DNA of 45,535 nt from Caryophanales bacterium (GCA_014896555.1 JADBKC010000006.1:1-45535); one strand, 5' to 3'; positions 8,004-15,896 are shown, counted from the first letter of the stretch. Notes: generated by a model from the letters alone, not told the origin. Translations and numbers: made by a program.

Positions 8004-10930
8004 GTTACATTAAGCGTTAAAGGGGAAATTTTAATTTTAGGATCAAGAGATTTACAAAGGTGCAATAGTGCACCAGCTCGACCCGCCATCAATCCTGGGC
8101 TTAACGGATAGCGACCTTTCCCGTTTTTAAAGAAACTAAAAATGTATTTTGGAGAGCAGAAAGTTGTTTTTATTTCTAGAAGAATTTCAGATGTTTTTTC
8201 TGGAAATGATTCACTCACATATTGAAGCGCCTCTACTATTCCCAGGCTTCCGTGACAAAATACCGGAACACGTGAGATAGGGATCCTTTTTAGCTGATCA
8301 ATTATATTTAGCACTGATTCTCGAGGCAAAACTTTTGATTTGTATGCTTCGTAATAGGCTATTAATAGTCCTGCTAAACCATTACACCAAGATGATGATA
8401 CATGCTCATCACCGGCATCTTTATATATCACTATGATTCCATTATTATTTGTGTACTTGTTACAAATAATCGAATCAATCTCTTCAATCACTCTTTTTAT
8501 CTCGCTGTTTTCTTGTTTTTGATTGACTAAAGCAAAAAACCAAAGTAATTGACCATATCCATGAGCCAATCCTGAAGTTGTTTTAGCATCACTATCATTT
8601 ATTCTTGAATATGCCAATGAGAGACTTTTATTGATAATTTCATCGCTTAATTTGAAATCTTCCTGTATTCGGTATCTCATAACAATCGAACCGCTTTTTC
8701 CCGTAATCATATCGAAAAAATTATTTTCTTCTTTTTCCAATGAACGATGCAATATTGGCCAAGAATTAACAGCTATGTCTTTCCATCTTTCGTTTCCGAG
8801 GATATCCCCTGCTGCAAATAATGTCCACAGTAAACCTGAAACTCCAGAAAATGCACCAATTCCAGAAAGAAGGACATTTCTAAGTTCGTAACTTCTTTCT
8901 TCAAGAATTTTTGCTGATTTTTCAAAAACATCGTAAGAAGCTTTTATTGCAATATCGTCCGACAAAAGTTTACCGGCCACTGCTAATGCAAGTGCTGGAC
9001 CAACTCTTCCGTTATATAAATCGTATCCTAAAACTCCTGGCGTCCAGCCTTGACTCCCAAATCGTGCAACAGGACCAATCCATGTTTTAGGTAAATGTTC
9101 ATAGCGATCATCCAAAAGTGATTCTGTTAATGATTTTGAAAACCAAGAAATTATTTCCCTATGCTTTAAAACATTGTTATCTTTTACTATGTTCAGTCTT
9201 TCTAATCTAGGTCTTTCTTCCTCAATGGATTTTTCTAATTTTAACTTTCCATCAGCATGTGGATCTGCTAACTTAGCAACAAAAGCTAGACGTATTAGAT
9301 TGATTTGTTTAGTCAAGTCTGTTTTTGTGAGATTCTTCATCTTCATAATAAATTGTGATTCGGTACTTGTTGAAATAGAAGAAACAACTTCATCTCCACA
9401 TAAAACCTCTGTTCCTTTAAAATTGACGGAAAAGTATGGTATATCCCCATTCCAAAGTTGTTTACATTCAGATAGAACCACATTGACATCACTTGTCATA
9501 CTCAGTATTCCAATGCGCGACAATAAAGCATGTGCCGTGTCTATATTCCTAGATGGCTCCGCATCTGTTAAGATACGTAAAATTTGTTCATATCTGTAAG
9601 TCATGTTATGAATATAGCGAAGTTTAGCATTACTAAATGACTTTATAACTGCGTCAATAAACAAATCCTTTTGATGAAATATTTGTATGAAAAAATCAGT
9701 GAAACCATCAATTATTTGGTCACATCTTTTATGTATCAACGATTCTAAATCGGAATCAGTCGATAGATCACTATCAATACTTTGATGTTTCCAGACAACT
9801 TTTATATCTGGAGAAAAACCATCTATTATATCGAAGGTTTTAAAAGGACTTACACTATTCTGATTACGAATACCAGTGAACCCGACATCTACTGAGTCAT
9901 TACTTGATTTTTTACCTAATGATATTGGAAGTATACCTGTACCATATACTGATTTCTCCAATGCATGATACGCGCTTCTTTTAGACTCAGGAATTCCAGT
10001 CCTAATGCGAGAGGGATGAAACAAAGTTTCCAAATCTATTGGAAGTGGCCCCTCATTTGTCCATAATATATTACTGTAGTGCATATCTGAAGCATTTAAA
10101 AAATACATTAGACATGCTAATCTACCTGCTTGATACATATCCTTCTTTTCTTCATTGGTTTCTCCAAACGATGTAAAACCATAATTACCAAAATCAACAA
10201 CAGTCAGAGAAGGCATCTTTGGAGAAATAAATTTGTTAATCTCTCGAATAAGATTAGTATATCCAAGTTCTCCGGAGACTGACCTTGGTTTAAAAACAAG
10301 CTTTTCTCCTTGTTCAAAGGTAATAATTGCGACTGAAGACCCGTTATTATGTGTGTCTCCTCCTGACTCTACAGAAACAATACGGCTAGTGCACGGAATG
10401 TTGAATTTTCCTTCTATTTCCAGACGATGTTTTTGAGTCAACAGAATAGTATCTTTGATTGCAAGTGCCCTATTTTCTAATAGATTATTGCATCTTCCCC
10501 ATGCAATTGAGTAAATACCAGCAAATTCTTCAAATTTTGTATCCATTAATTTTTGGGTATAGTAATCATAAATATTTTTTGAATTCATAGACCCCTTAGG
10601 TATTGTTTTAATATGTTCAGCAAAACATCTAATTAGGTAGGAGAAAGCTATCTGTGAGAACAGCTCACAGATAGCATTTTTGAATGATTCCGGCTCAAAG
10701 AGATACTTGTTCATCTTTGAGTCCCAGACTTTCTCCCAGATGTTTCTTGCAATCATCCTACAAGGGTTATGATAGGGATAAAGTTCCCGGTCCTTAAAAG
10801 TCTCCACATTCTTTAGACTATCTGGAGAATATAAAGGTAAATCATAAATATATTGGAGAAGTGGTGCAATGTGTTCATCGAAATCCGACTTTTCAAGTTC
10901 CGGATAAAACTCTTTCCTATAGATAACCAT
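8000..10930 (-). CDS. lanM1: LanM1, class II lanthipeptide synthetase (probably for the alpha peptide)
   Basis: This is the second dehydratase-cyclase of the cluster, 976 residues. The dehydratase domain shows KPRS (214-217), DMHYSN (282-287) and DLE (299-301). The cyclase domain carries zinc ligands Cys849 (SSWCNG) and Cys892-His893 (FCHG). It is only distantly similar to LanM2, as expected for a two-enzyme, two-peptide system. A GAGGGAGAG ribosome-binding site lies about 11 bases before the ATG. In lacticin 3147 the first LanM modifies the alpha precursor, and I assign the same here by order. The unusual point is its separation from the precursor genes by an IS110 element: it must now be expressed by read-through, by a promoter in the element, or by one in the 130-bp leader in front of it. 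Confidence 0.94.
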   Translation of the reverse strand: MVIYRKEFYPELEKSDFDEHIAPLLQYIYDLPLYSPDSLKNVETFKDRELYPYHNPCRMIARNIWEKVWDSKMNKYLFEPESFKNAICELFSQIAFSYLIRCFAEHIKTIPKGSMNSKNIYDYYTQKLMDTKFEEFAGIYSIAWGRCNNLLENRALAIKDTILLTQKHRLEIEGKFNIPCTSRIVSVESGGDTHNNGSSVAIITFEQGEKLVFKPRSVSGELGYTNLIREINKFISPKMPSLTVVDFGNYGFTSFGETNEEKKDMYQAGRLACLMYFLNASDMHYSNILWTNEGPLPIDLETLFHPSRIRTGIPESKRSAYHALEKSVYGTGILPISLGKKSSNDSVDVGFTGIRNQNSVSPFKTFDIIDGFSPDIKVVWKHQSIDSDLSTDSDLESLIHKRCDQIIDGFTDFFIQIFHQKDLFIDAVIKSFSNAKLRYIHNMTYRYEQILRILTDAEPSRNIDTAHALLSRIGILSMTSDVNVVLSECKQLWNGDIPYFSVNFKGTEVLCGDEVVSSISTSTESQFIMKMKNLTKTDLTKQINLIRLAFVAKLADPHADGKLKLEKSIEEERPRLERLNIVKDNNVLKHREIISWFSKSLTESLLDDRYEHLPKTWIGPVARFGSQGWTPGVLGYDLYNGRVGPALALAVAGKLLSDDIAIKASYDVFEKSAKILEERSYELRNVLLSGIGAFSGVSGLLWTLFAAGDILGNERWKDIAVNSWPILHRSLEKEENNFFDMITGKSGSIVMRYRIQEDFKLSDEIINKSLSLAYSRINDSDAKTTSGLAHGYGQLLWFFALVNQKQENSEIKRVIEEIDSIICNKYTNNNGIIVIYKDAGDEHVSSSWCNGLAGLLIAYYEAYKSKVLPRESVLNIIDQLKRIPISRVPVFCHGSLGIVEALQYVSESFPEKTSEILLEIKTTFCSPKYIFSFFKNGKGRYPLSPGLMAGRAGALLHLCKSLDPKIKISPLTLNVT

Positions 10931-11058
10931 AAATATTCTATCTCTCCCTCTATAAATGTTGATATATCAACGGTTGTAGCCGTTTCAGGAGTGTCAAAAA
11001 AATTTTTTTCGACAAAGTTCCTAACATTATTTCTTAAATATGTGTATATCTTACATTA
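10931..11058 (-). promoter_or_regulatory. lanM1 leader with stacked dyads
   Basis: This AT-rich stretch between the IS110 element and lanM1 appears to be the remaining half of the old lanA2-lanM1 spacer. Going away from lanM1, it holds a perfect 14-bp palindrome gttgatatatcaac (10958-10971), a small hairpin aacgg/ccgtt (10969-10984) and a near-palindrome tgtc-A7-T7-(c)gaca (10992-11014). The minus strand has a perfect -35 hexamer TTGACA in the last of these, but no -10 at a good distance. Lantibiotic operons often carry a leaky terminator or processing site at this place, which is one possible reading. Confidence 0.45.
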
Positions 11059-11059
11059 G

Positions 11060-11322
11060 GTGGGTACGCTTCGCGGTCACTACTGGTTAAATTTGATTGT
11101 AGTGAGGGAAGCGTATGGGATGCACCTTGGATCTCTGCATCGCTGATGATGACGAACCCTCCCATGTCTCTGGGCATCCTTGTGCCTACATTCCTTCGTT
11201 CGGTCTAGTCATCAGGCAGAGGCCAGCTAAGCTCCTTTAGGAACTCAAGGTCGAATGGATGATATCGTGCCAGCTTCTCCGTGTCATCCTAGTTGTCTAG
11301 GCAATCGCAAGGCATGTAGGCA
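11060..11322. ncRNA. possible IS110 bridge/seek RNA region
   Basis: About 260 bp of non-coding, GC-rich sequence lies between the recombinase stop and the presumed element end. IS1111-group members encode their target-guiding RNA (bridge RNA or seekRNA) in this position. I see short complementary segments but could not fold the region, so the RNA's ends, strand and guide loops are not defined. Confidence 0.35.
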
Positions 11323-12615
11323 TCAAGCCACCGTTTCGAGACCAAAGATGTCCTGCATCATTCGCTTCGCATCGAACGCCTGGTGCTTCGTACACACAGC
11401 GTGCAGTACCTTCAGTAAATTCCCACATAACACCACAATGGATTGCTTCTTGCGCAACGGATGATCGGGCCGTGTCGTGTAATATTCATGTAACTGTCGA
11501 AACGCTTCGTTGTGGCGGATCATCGGCATCATCACGCGGAAGAGGAGGGCGCGCAACCGCCTTCTTCCACGCTTCGAGATCCGTTTTTGCCCTTTGTGTT
11601 GGCCGGAGGAGTTTTCCCGTAAGGTCAGTCCCGCAAGTTTCAATAATTGGCGCGGATCCTGATAGTGGGAAAAACTCCCGATTTCCGATAACAGTTCCAC
11701 GATAGTCGCATCCCCTAAGCCCGGAACCGTTTGGAGCCATTCGTATTCCACGGATGTTTGCACAAGTTCCGTCAGCTGATGGGTCAGTGCCTCGATTTCT
11801 TCCTCCAATTGGCGGTACCGGCGGACAAGTGTGGCGATTTCGATACGGGCCATCTGTTGTCCTTCCGTTACGCCAATGGAGTGTTGGGCCAGTTCCATCA
11901 GCTTCTTCGCTTTCGGCTTTTGTGGCGATTGTAATCCCTCGCTTTGCCGATAAAGGGTGAGAACCTCTTCGATCTCTTTCCCTGCTAAATCCGACGGAAA
12001 CGGCGTCTGTTCCAGCGCAGCGAGCGCCATTTTCCCAAATGACGGAAAGACTTGCGTAAATTCCGGAAAATACCGATCGAGCCAGCGAATCATCTGATTT
12101 CGAACCGCCCCCTGCTCTTCCACGAGTTTGGATCGAAACGTCGCCCCTGTGCGCAGTTCGGCCTCCATCCCTTTCAGAATACGCGGATAGCTGAATCGGC
12201 CGTCTTTCACTAACCGGGCAATGACGAGCGCGTCTTTCGCATCATGTTTGGTTGGAAGATTGTCGTCTAGCTCTTTGGAGCGCTTCACGTGCATCGGGTT
12301 TGTCATCACGAGAGGAATGCCCCTCTCGTCAAGAAAGTAAGCGAGATTGAGCCAATAATGTCCCGTTGGCTCGATGCCAAGGATCACTTCCGTTTTTTCA
12401 AATTCCTCCATCGCTTTCACGATGCACTGGTACAACCATTCCAACCCTTCTCTGGATTGCGGAACGGGAAACGATTTTTTTAGCACCCTCCCTCGCTCAT
12501 CCACAAAGCAGGCATAATGCTTCTTTTTCGCGATATCCATGCCAATGACAAGCGTTTCAATGACAAGCGTTTGATCGGTGACTTGATTAATCTTCTTGTT
12601 TGAGATAGAATTCAT
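11323..12615 (-). CDS. IS110-family transposase (DEDD recombinase)
   Basis: This recombinase inserts its element at a site specified by an element-encoded RNA. The 430-residue product is complete. The N-terminal RuvC-like DEDD domain shows GMDIAKKKH (first Asp), GIEPTGHYW (Glu) and KHDAKDALVIARL (two Asp). The C-terminal Transposase_20 domain has VPGLGDATIVELLSEIG and SSGQHKGQKRISKRGRRRLR with the catalytic Ser. A strong AAGGAGG sits 7 bases before the ATG. Its intact state suggests a fairly recent insertion. It is transcribed in the same direction as the lantibiotic genes, so transcription through it could still reach lanM1. A hairpin (ggggtcaat/attgac-cccc, 12643-12668) lies just upstream of the start. 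Confidence 0.95.
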   Translation of the reverse strand: MNSISNKKINQVTDQTLVIETLVIGMDIAKKKHYACFVDERGRVLKKSFPVPQSREGLEWLYQCIVKAMEEFEKTEVILGIEPTGHYWLNLAYFLDERGIPLVMTNPMHVKRSKELDDNLPTKHDAKDALVIARLVKDGRFSYPRILKGMEAELRTGATFRSKLVEEQGAVRNQMIRWLDRYFPEFTQVFPSFGKMALAALEQTPFPSDLAGKEIEEVLTLYRQSEGLQSPQKPKAKKLMELAQHSIGVTEGQQMARIEIATLVRRYRQLEEEIEALTHQLTELVQTSVEYEWLQTVPGLGDATIVELLSEIGSFSHYQDPRQLLKLAGLTLRENSSGQHKGQKRISKRGRRRLRALLFRVMMPMIRHNEAFRQLHEYYTTRPDHPLRKKQSIVVLCGNLLKVLHAVCTKHQAFDAKRMMQDIFGLETVA

Positions 12616-12721
12616 GTATAGTCCTCCTTGGTATCCAAATTAGGGGTCAATTCGTGCGATTGACAACCCCAAATCATACCAAGAGGGCTTCCCCGAAAAA
12701 ACTACTAACAGGAATGCTCCT

Positions 12722-12919
12722 TTAACAAGCGCGAGTACAAGCAGTAGTTGGACAAGTATTAGTTGAAATAAATCCCGTAATTACCGAAATAACTATTGTT
12801 GGTGTTCCTCCACCAACAACTTCATCATCAGTTAATGCAATCATATCTGATTCCAAATATTTTCCAAGTTCCAGTTCAATTTCTGAACTATTTTTAGAAA
12901 TAGACTTATTATCGTTCAT
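12722..12919 (-). CDS. lanA2: lantibiotic beta-peptide precursor (LtnA2-like)
   Basis: The precursor has 65 residues when started at the second ATG, which has the better spacing from AAAGGGG. The acidic leader (ELELGKYLESDMIALTDDE) ends in a Gly-Gly site (36-37), leaving a 28-residue core. Its last 13 residues, TNTCPTTACTRAC, carry the three cysteines and threonines that form the lipid II-independent C-terminal rings of lacticin 3147 A2 and staphylococcin C55 beta. Aligned with LtnA2, core Ser8 matches Ser9 (D-Ala in lacticin), while Thr11 matches Ser12 (also D-Ala). Reduction at Thr11 would give D-aminobutyrate instead. The gene ends 16 bp or so before the IS110 element and no strong terminator is seen between them. 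Confidence 0.95.
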   Translation of the reverse strand: MNDNKSISKNSSEIELELGKYLESDMIALTDDEVVGGGTPTIVISVITGFISTNTCPTTACTRAC

Positions 12920-12979
12920 TGTCATATCCCCTTTTCACAAAATATTTTTTGACCATTATTCCATAAAAGCATTTCTAAA

Positions 12980-13177
12980 TTATTTACACCAATTCATGCA
13001 TTCATGAGTGACTGTACACCAGTTACCCTTATTTCCCCAGTAATCACTAAGGGAAAATGTATTTGTAGTGCATGCTCCAAATACATCATCATCAAATTCT
13101 TGATCCACAACTTCTTCAAACCAAGTAACTTGTTCATGTTGCACCTCTTTTTGTAATTTACTGATTTCGATTTTCAT
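12980..13177 (-). CDS. lanA1: lantibiotic alpha-peptide precursor (LtnA1-like)
   Basis: The 65-residue precursor has a leader (VTWFEEVVDQEFDDDVFGA) ending in Gly-Ala at 34-35 and a 30-residue core beginning at Cys36. The core (CTTNTFSLSDYWGNKGNW, then CTVTHECMNWCK) is nearly the same as lacticin 3147 A1 and staphylococcin C55 alpha. The CTxTxEC ring motif is the mersacidin-type lipid II-binding element. Core Ser7, which becomes D-Ala in lacticin 3147, is conserved; core residue 2 is Thr instead of Ser. An ideal AGGAGG lies 6 bases before the ATG. It is the first gene of the operon and lies 60 bp before lanA2. Confidence 0.97.
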   Translation of the reverse strand: MKIEISKLQKEVQHEQVTWFEEVVDQEFDDDVFGACTTNTFSLSDYWGNKGNWCTVTHECMNWCK

Positions 13178-13213
13178 ATTATCCCTCCTTTCCGTTACAT
13201 GGTAAAAGCAAAC

Positions 13214-13271
13214 ATCATAAAGTTAAATATAACCATTTATGACATAATTGGTAAAATATTAACTTTATGAT
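13214..13271 (-). promoter_or_regulatory. lanA1 promoter bracketed by a 13-bp inverted repeat
   Basis: A perfect inverted repeat (atcataaagttaa at 13214-13226, ttaactttatgat at 13259-13271) encloses 32 bp. Inside, on the minus strand, is a promoter-like pair: -35 TTTACC (13250-13255) and -10 TTATAT (13227-13232) with 17-bp spacing. This would start transcription about 43 bases before lanA1. The core TCATAAA of the arms recurs in the middle (13241 region). It is most simply an operator for a repressor or regulator of the lantibiotic operon. A small invertible promoter is a less likely alternative. Confidence 0.6.
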
Positions 13272-13306
13272 AATCTAAAGTTTAATTCATTTTCTGATAA
13301 ATTACA

Positions 13307-13341
13307 ACAATATTAACAATTTTTTTACAATTTACAACAAT
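13307..13341 (-). promoter_or_regulatory. four phased ATTGT boxes upstream of the lan promoter
   Basis: On the minus strand ATTGT occurs four times, at 13341-13337, 13331-13327, 13320-13316 and 13311-13307, so steps are 10, 11 and 9 bp. The outer two are part of a longer direct repeat attgttgtaa exactly 30 bp apart. Helically phased direct repeats 50-90 bp before a promoter fit an activator binding site, but the tract is AT-rich and chance cannot be excluded. Confidence 0.4.
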
Positions 13342-13417
13342 TATTATAGGTATTTAAATCTTATCTCTGCACATCTTTCAGATGTTCGATCCTAGTTATA
13401 TCACATTCTTTAGAGCT

Positions 13418-14635
13418 TCAAATACTTGGGGGGTTTGTTTTGGAACAGGTGATAAGACCGTCGTAGCAGGAACTTGGCTTAATTATGCTCAAATCCTTAC
13501 CTTCATCCATTGTATATGTGTATTTAAAAAGCCATTGGTTCTCTGGTACCTTGCTTTGTTTAGATATGTCCAGGAAACTGACAACATGACCCGTTTTCTG
13601 CATCCTGAACTCTATGCTGTCTTGCTCTGGCTGTTGTACTTCATATACATGACGAGTATTCTCTGCGGCATAGCCACTATACATGAACAGTCCAATTGAA
13701 TAAGAATTCTGCTTCAATTCAGACGGTACATATGAAAATGTTGATTTGAATCCAACATTCCTTTAATCCTCTTGGCAATATGACTATTATGTGCACAAAT
13801 AATAATCTTCTCCCCTGCAAACATTTCCTGAACCAACCAAACAATATTATCGGCCATCATTTTGTTTCGAATCTTTATTGCCTTCATAAAGTTAGCCGTC
13901 ATCATGTCTACAAGCTGCCCTCGATTTTGCAGCACTCTTTCGACAAGCAACAGTGTTTTCTGATCAAACTCCCCTTGTAAATGAGCATAATTTTGCTTTA
14001 ATAGAAGCAAAAAGTTTTTGTAGTTTGCTTGCAGTTCTTTATACTTCACTTTTCTCTCCTTTTTCGACATGGTGTTGCGTCGAGAATGGGCATATTGATA
14101 CAGCATGTCCTGTTCCAACTCCTGTATTTGATTGCCGTACACTTCTCCAATATATGAAAAAATGGAAACCAGAGCCTCGCTCGTTATACTTTCCTTAGAA
14201 GATGGTTGAATATCAAAGCCTGTAAAAATAAAAGGCGAGTTGTATGACTGCATATCTTTTAACCATGTAAAGAACTCCACCATTTCGTCTGTGTGCCACA
14301 CTTTAAATAGAGATTGCTTCACAAGCTGTTCCGCATTTACATCCATTTGCTGCATTGAAGAAAAGGTGCAGTCACCAAGATTACTCTCAAATGCTAGAAC
14401 TCGGAAATCCAATTCTTGATATAAATACTTTATAAGTTTTATTTTAATCTTTGTATGCTCTTTAACCCCGTGGCCATTCTCTCCTAAGAGGATTACTTTT
14501 TTGTCTTTCAGCAACGACTTCAGAAAATCCAGTTCAGAATAATTAATCGAATTGCAGTAAGTCTATATGTTGTACTTTCTCATGTAGCCAGTCAATTTCA
14601 CCCTGCATATCCTTTTTATAACCAAACATCATCAT
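13418..14635 (-). pseudogene. erythromycin esterase-family protein, broken by two frameshifts
   Basis: Three consecutive frames join into one protein of about 400 residues of the erythromycin esterase/succinoglycan-biosynthesis family. The first piece starts at ATG codons at 14629-14635 behind AGGAGG and runs about 30 residues. Deleting one T near 14545 reads on as DNYSELDFLKSLLKDKK. The middle piece (14513-13714) holds the family motifs GENGHGVKEH, LAFESNLGD and HNSHIAKR. A second shift near 13717 leads to the C-terminal piece starting NSYSIGLFMYSGYAAE. Members hydrolyse or bind macrolides or are of unknown function; no role in the lantibiotic pathway is evident. Two single-base shifts could be real decay or sequencing errors. 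Confidence 0.8.
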
Positions 14636-14775
14636 CCTCCTATAAATTTAATGACATGATTTACCTAAGTTACCTATGGGCTTTCCCTAAACAACTAGAA
14701 TACGAGAGTTTAAAGCCTACATATTCGAGACTAACATACAAAATTTATATTAATATGTATATTTTAACAATTGGA

Positions 14776-14808
14776 AAAACAGACATAAGAAACTCTCATG
14801 TCTGTTTT
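14776..14808 (-). terminator. terminator after the secreted-protein gene
   Basis: An 11-bp perfect stem (aaaacagacat/atgtctgtttt) with an 11-base loop lies 10 bp beyond the stop at 14818, followed on the minus strand by a T run. It matches an intrinsic terminator for the minus-strand gene upstream. Confidence 0.7.
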
Positions 14809-14817
14809 GGAGACATA

Positions 14818-15185
14818 TTAATCAATCCAGGTACCCCAAATCTTTACTGTATTAACTATATCAGCGTATAAATTCTTTGCTTTTAATCTGAGCTTTGCAC
14901 TAGCAGAGTTTAGGTCAAAGCTTAAACTAAACTCACCGACCCCATACCTTGTCCCAAAGCCAATAGTGGCACTGCCAGAGCCAACAACAGAATACTGTAC
15001 TCCGCACCTTCCGCCAGAATAAACTGGTTGTTGGTTTCCTGAAAGAGATGCATCCGCCCTTCTGCTATATATTTGTATTGTAGCGGCGGAATTGTAGTGT
15101 TATAAGAAGAATAATCCGCTGATGCCCCATTCGGTACTACTGCTATACACGTAGCCAATGCTCCTGAAATAAGTAATGATTTCAT
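14818..15185 (-). pseudogene. secreted protein with signal peptide, frameshifted
   Basis: The ATG at 15185 begins a clear signal peptide (MKSLLISGALATCIAVVPNGASA) and mature region. The first frame goes out of register near 15055-15060, after QYKYIAEG. In the neighbouring frame the protein continues without interruption as ADASLSGNQQPVYSGG, ..., SFDLNSASAKLRLKAKN and ends KIWGTWID at 14818, followed directly by a terminator. The reconstructed product is about 120 residues, Gly/Ser-rich, apparently a small secreted protein. I do not recognise the family. It may be a real frameshift mutation or a sequencing error. Confidence 0.65.
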
Positions 15186-15452
15186 TTTCCTTCTCACTAT
15201 CATTTCACCTCCGTTCTATGAGATTAGAATAATCTATCTATTAATTTCCAGAAAAAGGAAATAATTAAGAGATGTCTCGATTTTTGTAAATATTTAAAAT
15301 TTTTCAAACTATATCCTTTATCTTTATGATAGATTATTAGAGAAGGACTGGTTGGTGTAACCGTCAAGTAAAATTGACACTTTTTGCTCATTAATTTTGA
15401 ACAGTTTCATCGCTGAAAATGAAAATTCTATGCTTCATGCGATAGCTGTTGT

Positions 15453-15896
15453 TTATTGCTTTAACAAATTCAGCTCATTTTTATCTGGGTATTTTGAACC
15501 AAAAAAATATGAATAAAATCCCCAGGCCGTTTGCACATCCTCGAATGAGACATTAAGTAACTTCGCTTGTTGCTTGAAGCTGCTATAAACTTCTGCTCTT
15601 TCTAATACTAACAACATAATTCTTGGCAATAAGGAGAAAGGAGTAGCATCCAAAACTTCCTTTCCCGTTCTTACAAATCCTCCATCAACTTGCCTAATAA
15701 GTCCATACCGTAAAAGGAAATTTAACTTTTTACACGTTCCCGTATATGAAAGTCCATATATTTCAGAAATTTTCTTTTTGGATAATCTACAAATCTGCTT
15801 ATTATCCTCATACTCTTTCAGAATATCGAGCAACTTCCTATATCCGCTTACAGTTTCTCGTATCCTTTTAATAGGTTCTCTATACAATAAAAACAC
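15453..15896 (-). CDS. winged-helix-like hypothetical protein
   Basis: The product has up to 147 residues; a GTG at 15896 or a TTG at 15887 are both possible starts. The middle (SKKKISEIYGLSYTGTCKKL followed by LLRYGLIRQVDGG) looks like a winged helix-turn-helix with a beta wing, in which KISEIYGLSYTGTCKKLNFL would be the recognition part. This suggests a DNA-binding protein, but I do not recognise a specific family. It is divergent from the XRE-type regulator, about 125 bp away, an arrangement common for small regulatory pairs in accessory regions. No membrane segments are seen. Confidence 0.6.
   Translation of the reverse strand: MFLLYREPIKRIRETVSGYRKLLDILKEYEDNKQICRLSKKKISEIYGLSYTGTCKKLNFLLRYGLIRQVDGGFVRTGKEVLDATPFSLLPRIMLLVLERAEVYSSFKQQAKLLNVSFEDVQTAWGFYSYFFGSKYPDKNELNLLKQ

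Larger units (their letters stand above)
11060..12705 (-). mobile_element. IS110-family insertion sequence inside the lantibiotic operon
   Basis: The element splits lanA2 from lanM1. It is visibly more GC-rich than the AT-rich lan genes on both sides, which locates its ends roughly to 11055-11065 and 12700-12712. As usual for IS110, there are no clear terminal repeats; a short similarity in inverted orientation (gggaagcg near 11106 and ggggaagcc near 12690-12698) could be the subterminal repeats of the IS1111 group. The non-coding part is longer downstream of the recombinase gene (about 260 bp) than upstream (about 95 bp), also like IS1111. Confidence 0.8.

Noticed and set aside
11472-12548. 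Several plus-strand frames opposite the IS110 transposase
   Set aside because: GC-rich antisense frames with low-complexity composition; the minus-strand gene has all family motifs.
13382-13699. 105-codon plus-strand frame upstream of lanA1
   Set aside because: It is antisense to the C-terminal part of the erythromycin esterase-like pseudogene, which has recognisable motifs.
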